From JBKBKC01 sp046294265 (lineage in GTDB: Bacteria; Pseudomonadota; Alphaproteobacteria; Rhodobacterales; Rhodobacteraceae), in assembly GCA_046294265.1 (NCBI GenBank), contig JBKBKC010000008.1, positions 62,001 to 126,000 on the forward strand: a stretch of DNA of 64,000 nucleotides, in the 5' to 3' direction. Both the position numbers and the translations under genes were made by a program. The notes below the pieces were generated by a model. That model did no database searches and was not told the origin of the DNA. It was given only the letters and a program-made list of their open reading frames with translations. Below are positions 58,714 through 64,000 of this stretch, one piece after another (position 1 is the stretch's first letter; each line of letters starts with the position of its first letter).

Positions 58714-60285
58714 ATGAAGATCGGGGCGCTGACGGAGATTTTCGCGGGCGAGAACCGGGTGGCGATGACCCCGGATTCGGCCTTGCAACTGGTCAAGCTG
58801 GGGCATTCCTGCGTGATCCAGTCGGGCGCGGGGGCCAAGGCCGGGTTTTCGGACGCCTTGTATGCGGCCGCCGGGGTCGAGGTGCTGGCGGATGCTGCGG
58901 CGGTGATCGCCGCTGCCGATGTGCTGGTCAAGGTGCGCGGGCCAGAGGTGGCCGAGGCGCAGGCCCTGCGCCAGGGGCAGACGCTGATCTCGTTCTTCTG
59001 GCCGGCGCAGAACACGGAACTGCTTGAGATCGCGAAGGAACGCGGGGCGAGCGTGATCGCGATGGACATGGTGCCGCGCATCAGCCGCGCGCAGAAGATG
59101 GACGCGCTGTCGTCCATGGCCAATATCGCGGGCTACCGCGCGGTGATCGAGGCCGGGAGCAACTTTGGCCGGTTTTTCACCGGCCAGGTGACGGCGGCGG
59201 GTAAGGTGCCCCCTGCCAAGGTTCTGATCGTGGGTGCGGGCGTGGCGGGGCTGGCGGCCATCGGCACGGCGACCAGCCTTGGGGCCATCGTGATGGCCTT
59301 CGACGTGCGCCCCGAGGTGGCCGAGCAGATCGAATCGATGGGCGCGAGCTTTGTGTTCCTGGAATTCGAGGACAAGCAGGACGGCGCGGCCACGGGCGGC
59401 TATGCGGCGCCCTCCAGCCCCGAGTTCCGCGAAAAGCAACTGGCCAAGTTCCGCGAGCTGGCGCCCGATGTCGATATCGTCATCACCACCGCGCTGATTC
59501 CCGGGCGGCCCGCGCCGAAGCTGTGGACCGAGGACATGGTGGGCATGATGAAGCCCGGTTCGGTCATCGTGGACCTTGCGGCGGAGCGTGGCGGCAACTG
59601 CGACCTTACGGTGCCGGACGACAAGATCGTGACGGCGAACGGCGTGACCATCGTGGGCTATACCGATTTCCCGAGCCGGATGGCCGCGCAGGCCTCGACG
59701 CTCTATTCCACCAACATCCGCCACATGATCGCGGACCTGACCCCCAAGAAGGACGGCGTGATCCACCACAACATGGAGGATGACGTGATCCGGGGGGCGA
59801 CGGTTGCGCATCAGGGTGCCATCACTTTCCCACCACCGCCGCCCAAGGTGGCGGCAATTGCCGCCGCCAAGCCCAAGCCCAAGGCAGTGGAACCGACCCC
59901 GGCGGAGCGGCGCGCGCAGGAGGTGGCTGCCTTCAAGAAGCAGACGCGCGATCAGGTTGGCCTGCTGGCCATCGGCGGGGGCCTGCTGCTGGCGGTGGGG
60001 CTGGTGGCCCCTGCAAGCTTCATGCAGCATTTCATCGTTTTCGTGCTGGCGGTGTTCATCGGGTTTCAGGTGATCTGGAACGTGAGCCACAGCCTGCACA
60101 CGCCGCTGATGGCGATCACCAACGCGATTTCCTCGATCATCATCCTGGGCGCGCTGATGCAGATCGGATCGGGCAACTACCTCGTGATCCTGTTGGCCGC
60201 GCTGTCGGTCTTCATGGCGGGGATCAACATCTTCGGCGGCTTCATGGTGACACGCCGGATGCTTGCCATGTTCCAGAAGTCGTAA
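58714..60285 (+). CDS. pntA: NAD(P) transhydrogenase, alpha subunit
   Basis: Proton-translocating transhydrogenase subunit of 523 residues, with NAD domain I and its membrane part in one chain. GGAGGAGAGGCG precedes the ATG. Seen: MKIGALTEIFAGENRVAMTP, the Rossmann motif KVLIVGAGVAGLAAIGTATS, and DLAAERGGNCDLTVPDDKIV. After a Pro/Lys linker near residue 390 come four hydrophobic segments (for example VGLLAIGGGLLLAVGLVAPA). Together with PntB it uses the proton gradient to reduce NADP with NADH. pntB starts 12 bases after its stop. Confidence 0.96.
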   Translation: MKIGALTEIFAGENRVAMTPDSALQLVKLGHSCVIQSGAGAKAGFSDALYAAAGVEVLADAAAVIAAADVLVKVRGPEVAEAQALRQGQTLISFFWPAQNTELLEIAKERGASVIAMDMVPRISRAQKMDALSSMANIAGYRAVIEAGSNFGRFFTGQVTAAGKVPPAKVLIVGAGVAGLAAIGTATSLGAIVMAFDVRPEVAEQIESMGASFVFLEFEDKQDGAATGGYAAPSSPEFREKQLAKFRELAPDVDIVITTALIPGRPAPKLWTEDMVGMMKPGSVIVDLAAERGGNCDLTVPDDKIVTANGVTIVGYTDFPSRMAAQASTLYSTNIRHMIADLTPKKDGVIHHNMEDDVIRGATVAHQGAITFPPPPPKVAAIAAAKPKPKAVEPTPAERRAQEVAAFKKQTRDQVGLLAIGGGLLLAVGLVAPASFMQHFIVFVLAVFIGFQVIWNVSHSLHTPLMAITNAISSIIILGALMQIGSGNYLVILLAALSVFMAGINIFGGFMVTRRMLAMFQKS

Positions 60286-60297
60286 GGAGAGACGGGA

Positions 60298-61731
60298 ATG
60301 GATTTCGGATTTACCACCGCCGCCTATGTGGTCGCGGCGATCCTATTCATCCTGTCCCTGGGCGGGCTGTCGGGGCAGGAGAGCGCCAAGCGCGCGGTCT
60401 GGTATGGCATGGCGGGCATGGCGCTGGCCGTGGCTGCCACGCTGATCGGGCCGGGGGCGGGGCTTTGGGGCGTGTCGGTCATCATGATCGCCTTGGGCGG
60501 CGTGATCGGCTGGAACGTCGCGCAGCGCGTGCAGATGACCGAGATGCCGCAGCTTGTGGCGGCGATGCACTCCCTGGTGGGTCTGGCCGCGGTGTTCGTG
60601 GGCTTCAACGCCGATATCGAACTGGGCCGCGTGCTGGCGATGGACGATACCGCGCGACAGGCGCTCGAGGGCTTTGCTGGCGTGCTGGCCAAGAAAACGG
60701 GCGTCGAGGTTGCGATCTTGCGGGTCGAGGTGTTCCTGGGCGTGTTCATCGGGGCCGTGACCTTCACCGGCTCGGTCATCGCCTTCGGCAAGCTGGCAGG
60801 CAAGGTCGACACGGCGGCAAAGAAGCTGCCTGGGGGCCATCTGTTGAACGCAGGCGCTGCGGCCGGGGCGGCGATCCTGGGCGTGCTCTACTTCAACGAT
60901 GCGGGCATCTGGACGCTGATCCTGATGACGCTGCTGGCGTTCTTCATCGGATATCACCTGATCATGGGGATCGGCGGGGCGGACATGCCCGTGGTGGTGT
61001 CGATGCTCAACAGCTATTCCGGCTGGGCGGCGGCGGCCATCGGGTTCAGCCTCGGCAATGACCTCCTGATCGTGGTGGGGGCCCTGGTGGGATCTTCGGG
61101 GGCCATCCTGAGCTACATCATGTGCAAGGCGATGAACCGGTCGTTCATCAGCGTGATCCTCGGCGGATTCGGCGGGCCTTCGGGCCCGGCGATGGAGATC
61201 GCGGGCGAGCAGATCGCGATCGACGCCGAAGGGGTGGCCGCGGCGCTGAACGAGGCGGACAGTGTGATCATCATCCCGGGCTATGGCATGGCCGTGGCGC
61301 AGGCGCAGCAGGCGGTCAGTGAATTGACCCGCAAGCTGCGCGCGAAGGGCAAGAACGTGCGGTTCGCCATCCACCCGGTGGCGGGGCGGCTGCCGGGGCA
61401 CATGAACGTGCTGCTGGCCGAGGCCAAGGTGCCCTATGACATCGTGCTGGAGATGGACGAGATCAACGAGGATTTCCCCTCGACCGACGTGGCCATCGTG
61501 ATCGGGTCCAATGACATCGTGAACCCTGCGGCACAGGAAGACCCCAACAGCCCCATCGCCGGGATGCCGGTGCTGGAATGCTGGAAGGCGAAACAGGTGT
61601 TCGTCTCCAAGCGCGGGCAGGGCACGGGCTATTCCGGCATCGAGAACCCGCTGTTCTTCAAGGAGAACACGCGGATGTTCTATGGCGATGCGAAAAAGTC
61701 GCTGGATGCCCTGCTGCCGATGATCGACTGA
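60298..61731 (+). CDS. pntB: NAD(P) transhydrogenase, beta subunit
   Basis: Subunit of 477 residues. The N-terminal half has about eight or nine membrane spans (FGFTTAAYVVAAILFILSLG, then GVSVIMIALGGVIGWNVAQR). The C-terminal domain III binds NADP, with ADSVIIIPGYGMAVAQAQQA and VRFAIHPVAGRLPGHMNVLL, and VAIVIGSNDIVNPAAQEDPN. AAGGAGAGACGGG precedes the ATG. It is the last gene of the pntAB operon and is followed by a hairpin. Confidence 0.96.
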   Translation: MDFGFTTAAYVVAAILFILSLGGLSGQESAKRAVWYGMAGMALAVAATLIGPGAGLWGVSVIMIALGGVIGWNVAQRVQMTEMPQLVAAMHSLVGLAAVFVGFNADIELGRVLAMDDTARQALEGFAGVLAKKTGVEVAILRVEVFLGVFIGAVTFTGSVIAFGKLAGKVDTAAKKLPGGHLLNAGAAAGAAILGVLYFNDAGIWTLILMTLLAFFIGYHLIMGIGGADMPVVVSMLNSYSGWAAAAIGFSLGNDLLIVVGALVGSSGAILSYIMCKAMNRSFISVILGGFGGPSGPAMEIAGEQIAIDAEGVAAALNEADSVIIIPGYGMAVAQAQQAVSELTRKLRAKGKNVRFAIHPVAGRLPGHMNVLLAEAKVPYDIVLEMDEINEDFPSTDVAIVIGSNDIVNPAAQEDPNSPIAGMPVLECWKAKQVFVSKRGQGTGYSGIENPLFFKENTRMFYGDAKKSLDALLPMID

Positions 61732-61737
61732 GCGGGC

Positions 61738-61760
61738 AAGGGGGTGCATGGCACCCCCTT
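61738..61760 (+). terminator. Strong hairpin after pntB
   Basis: AAGGGGGTGC-ATG-GCACCCCCTT is a perfect ten-pair stem with a three-base loop, six bases after the pntB stop. It lacks a T-tract, so it is either a factor-dependent end or an RNA-stabilising hairpin. Confidence 0.55.
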
Positions 61761-61860
61761 GGACCCCCCGGTGTATGGCTGCCGGCCGCGCCGCGGGTGG
61801 CGGCATCGCGCCCCTCCGGGGCGCTTGCTGCTGTCCGGGTGCAGTGGCGCGGGTGGGTGG

Positions 61861-61920
61861 CCCCGGGGAGGGCTGTCTGCCCTCCCCGGCCCCCTCCCGA
61901 GGGTATTTGGTCAAGGAGAG
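61861..61920. repeat. Dispersed palindromic repeat, copy 6 (one arm)
   Basis: GGGAGGGC-TGTCT-GCCCTCCC hairpin followed by the arm CCCTCCCGAGGGTATTTG with GTCAAGGAGAG, close to the arm of copy 4. No right arm follows within the next 100 bases. It lies between pntB and the DUF3422 gene. Confidence 0.72.
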
Positions 61921-62020
61921 TGCAGGGGGACGGTGGAATTTGGCCGCGCAGGAAAGCGGTTTCCGCGCCGCAGCATCTGCGCTAGGGTTCGCGTGATCTA
62001 GCCCTCAGGACAGCTCCATC

Positions 62021-63304
62021 ATGCCGGTCGTCGTCGATCATCCACAGCGGTTCAATACGGTCAACGAACTGCATGCGCGGCCCTTTCCGGCGCTGGAGGC
62101 GCCGTGCCACGCGGTCTATGTGGCCTTCAAGGAGCCGGTGGAGGCTGCGAACCGCGACCGGGGGCGCGATGCGGCGCATCTGGCAGCACTTCTGGGCCAT
62201 TACAGCGCGCCGCTGCCGCCCGAGGGGGCCACGCATTTTGCAGCCCCCATCGGCAAGCATGACCTGAAATGGGAAAGCCATACCGAGTTCGTTACCTATT
62301 CCGCCTTTGGGCGCGGGGTGTCGGCGCGGCCCTTCGATCCGGCCGAGGCAGAGGTGTTTCCGGAGGACTGGGTGGCCGATGCGCCGGGCAAGCGGCTGGT
62401 GTCGCTGCTGATCCGGGTGGAGGTGATGCCCGCCGACGAGGCGCAGGTGATGGCGCGGCTGGAGGAGTGGTTCGTGCCCGAGAGCCTTGCGGCCGCGCGG
62501 GTTGTCGAGGGTGCGGCGGTCGTCGCGGGCGATTTCCGCATCGATCCGGCGGGGCACATGAGGTTCGCGGTGTTCGTGAAGCCGGGCACGGGGGCGCGGC
62601 GGATCGGGCGGATCGTCCAGCGGATCTGCGAGATCGAGACCTATCGGGCGATGTCGATGCTGGGGCTGATGCGGTCGCGGCACCTGTCGGGGCGGCTGAA
62701 TGCGCTGGACCCGCGGCTGTCGGCGCTGGTGTCGGGGCTGGACAGCGCGGAACCTTCGCCCGAGGCGGCGTTGCACAACCTCCTGACGATCTCGGCCGAG
62801 CTGGAGAGCCTGGCGGTGCAGTTCCAGTTCCGCTTCGGCGCGACGGGGGCCTATGAGGCCATCGTGAACGACCGTATCCGGGTGCTGCGCGAGACTCCGA
62901 TCGAGGGGCGGCAGAGCTTTGCCGAGTTCATGCGCCGCCGCTATGACCCTGCCATGCGGACGGTGAAATCAACGGAAGGACGGCTCAAGGCGCTGGGGGA
63001 GCGGGCGCAGCGGGCGGCGGAATTGCTGCGCACGCGGGTCGATGTGGAACGGTCGGCACAGAACCAGAAGCTGCTGGAAAGCATGGACCGGCGGGCGGAC
63101 ACCCAGTTGCGGCTGCAGCGCACGGTCGAGGGGCTTTCGGTGGTGGCGATCAGCTATTACGCCGTGAGCCTCGCGGCCTATGTTGTGGCCCCCCTCGCGG
63201 AGCCTCTGGGCGTGTCCAAGGGCGTTGTCACGGCGGCCCTCGTGCCGCTGGTCATGCTGGCCGTATGGTTCCTTGTGCGGCGGGTGCGCGACCACTTGCA
63301 GTAA
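62021..63304 (+). CDS. DUF3422 family membrane-anchored protein
   Basis: Protein of 427 residues. The N-terminus VDHPQRFNTVNELHARPFPA, then DLKWESHTEFVTYSAFGRGV, are family signatures. The middle is a long helical region (FAEFMRRRYDPAMRTVKSTE and VDVERSAQNQKLLESMDRRA) and the C-terminus has two hydrophobic spans (VVAISYYAVSLAAYVVAPLA and VVTAALVPLVMLAVWFLV). The layout resembles CorA-like or coiled-coil membrane proteins, but the function is not known. Its 3' end overlaps the convergent YeeE/YedE gene by 53 bases. Confidence 0.88.
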   Translation: MPVVVDHPQRFNTVNELHARPFPALEAPCHAVYVAFKEPVEAANRDRGRDAAHLAALLGHYSAPLPPEGATHFAAPIGKHDLKWESHTEFVTYSAFGRGVSARPFDPAEAEVFPEDWVADAPGKRLVSLLIRVEVMPADEAQVMARLEEWFVPESLAAARVVEGAAVVAGDFRIDPAGHMRFAVFVKPGTGARRIGRIVQRICEIETYRAMSMLGLMRSRHLSGRLNALDPRLSALVSGLDSAEPSPEAALHNLLTISAELESLAVQFQFRFGATGAYEAIVNDRIRVLRETPIEGRQSFAEFMRRRYDPAMRTVKSTEGRLKALGERAQRAAELLRTRVDVERSAQNQKLLESMDRRADTQLRLQRTVEGLSVVAISYYAVSLAAYVVAPLAEPLGVSKGVVTAALVPLVMLAVWFLVRRVRDHLQ

Positions 63305-64000
63305 GCGCACGGTCGGTTGCGATGGCCCCCGCGACGATGGCGGCAAGGGTCAGGAGCGCCGCGACCGAGAGCGTGGGCAGGCCCGAGAGGCCCGCGCCCA
63401 GCGTGCAGCCGCCCGCCAGCACGCTGCCCAGCCCCATCAGGGCACCGCCCAGGCCATAGCGGCCCGTTTCGCGCGGGGCAGAGAAGCTCTGCCAGCGGAA
63501 GGCGCCTGCGCCAAGCGCCGCCAGAAGCGCGCCGATGAGCGTGCCCGCGACGAGGCCCGTGCCAAAAGCCGGGGCGACGGCGGAGGAGGCAATGACCCAG
63601 AACAGCGTATCCGCCGCAGGTTGGGTGAAGTTCAGCGCCTCCATCGGGATCGGGTCGAAGTCATCGGCGAGGATCAGCCCGGTGCCGACCCAGGCCGCGG
63701 GCACGAGGAGGCCGATGGCCAGTCCCGCCGCGATCTGCACCGGCGACAGGCGGCCGCGCAGCGCGAGCCACAGCGCCACGCCCGCAAGCACCAGTGCGGC
63801 AAGCGCGCCGCCGGGCAGGGTGGAACCGTCTCCCAGCGGCAGGGTAACCGAGGCGAGCGTGACGCGCAGCGGGGACAGAACGCCCTTCATCGCGGCATGG
63901 GCCACGATGGCAAAGACGATCAGCACCATCACGGCGCGCAGGTTGCCCGTGCCCGCCAGCACCGCCAGGCGGGAGGCGCAGCCACGCGTCAGCACCATCC
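63252..64000 (-). CDS. YeeE/YedE family sulfur transporter, N-terminus outside window (partial)
   Basis: Membrane protein with at least 249 residues visible; the start lies beyond the window end. The two YeeE/YedE cysteine motifs are seen in MVLTRGCASRLAVLAGTGNL and SVLAGGCTLGAGLSGLPTLS, which in thiosulfate transporters of this family lie in the central pore. About seven hydrophobic segments separate and flank them. It probably takes up thiosulfate or another sulfur species. Its last 53 bases are shared with the convergent DUF3422 gene. Confidence 0.85.
   Translation of the reverse strand, partial: MVLTRGCASRLAVLAGTGNLRAVMVLIVFAIVAHAAMKGVLSPLRVTLASVTLPLGDGSTLPGGALAALVLAGVALWLALRGRLSPVQIAAGLAIGLLVPAAWVGTGLILADDFDPIPMEALNFTQPAADTLFWVIASSAVAPAFGTGLVAGTLIGALLAALGAGAFRWQSFSAPRETGRYGLGGALMGLGSVLAGGCTLGAGLSGLPTLSVAALLTLAAIVAGAIATDRALTASGRAPAAQGTIRPA

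Overview
The window is high-GC alphaproteobacterial chromosome, most likely from a member of the Rhodobacteraceae. The evidence is the strong G/C third-position bias, the gene content (BdhA next to a patatin, PntAB, DUF3422, HisBH/HisAFE, tRNA-Tyr next to RlmB), and a dispersed palindrome with the core CCCCGAGGATATTTG that resembles intergenic repeats I associate with that family. No rRNA operon, CRISPR array or intact mobile element was seen.

Layout. 1-7.7 kb: 3-hydroxybutyrate dehydrogenase (cut by the window edge), a patatin lipase, a DUF502 membrane protein, the pseudouridine catabolic pair psuK-psuG, a lysozyme-like lipoprotein, an inositol-phosphatase, then hisB-hisH on the minus strand. 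7.8-14.8 kb: a manganese/zinc-type ABC importer with two operator-like palindromes, a LysE/Lrp divergent pair, a lytic transglycosylase, an EamA transporter and a DUF2147 protein. 15-16.9 kb: hisA-hisF-hisE on the plus strand. The histidine genes are thus split into two blocks that point away from each other. 17-19.6 kb: CoA-binding protein, YHS protein, RlmB and tRNA-Tyr. 19.6-21.1 kb: a graveyard of fragments (integrase, IS630, IS256, a carbamoylase-type amidase, an LDH2 dehydrogenase).

21.5-33.8 kb: two ferric-iron-type ABC importers flank an RND efflux pump and its adaptor. 34.4-37.9 kb: a large single-chain MmeI-like restriction-methyltransferase whose presumed target-recognition region is clearly AT-richer than the rest of the gene. 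38-41.9 kb: several regulators and decaying genes (DUF6194, SRPBCC, MarR, DUF418) with well preserved operator palindromes, then AraC and a peroxiredoxin-like protein. 42.4-47.5 kb: a GntR regulator, a class III aminotransferase, an isolated low-GC orphan gene, and a serine/alanine-glyoxylate-type aminotransferase. 47.6-52.6 kb: DUF3047, D-lyxose isomerase, a MATE/TetR pair, a glutamine-amidotransferase-like hydrolase and DUF305. 52.7-54.1 kb: a decayed YCII/sigma-factor operon. 54.4-64 kb: L,D-transpeptidase, the tryptophan-degrading kynU-ridA-kynA operon, an isoprenylcysteine-methyltransferase-like protein, pntAB transhydrogenase, DUF3422, and a YeeE/YedE sulfur transporter cut by the window end.

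Most genes are ordinary metabolism and transport. The points most worth a second look are the palindrome family with compensating arms, the mosaic restriction-methyltransferase, the low-GC orphan gene, the fragment graveyard at tRNA-Tyr, the terminator-capped non-coding stretch after rlmB, and several regulator/operator pairs. All calls rest on reading the translated sequence by eye; no database search was run.
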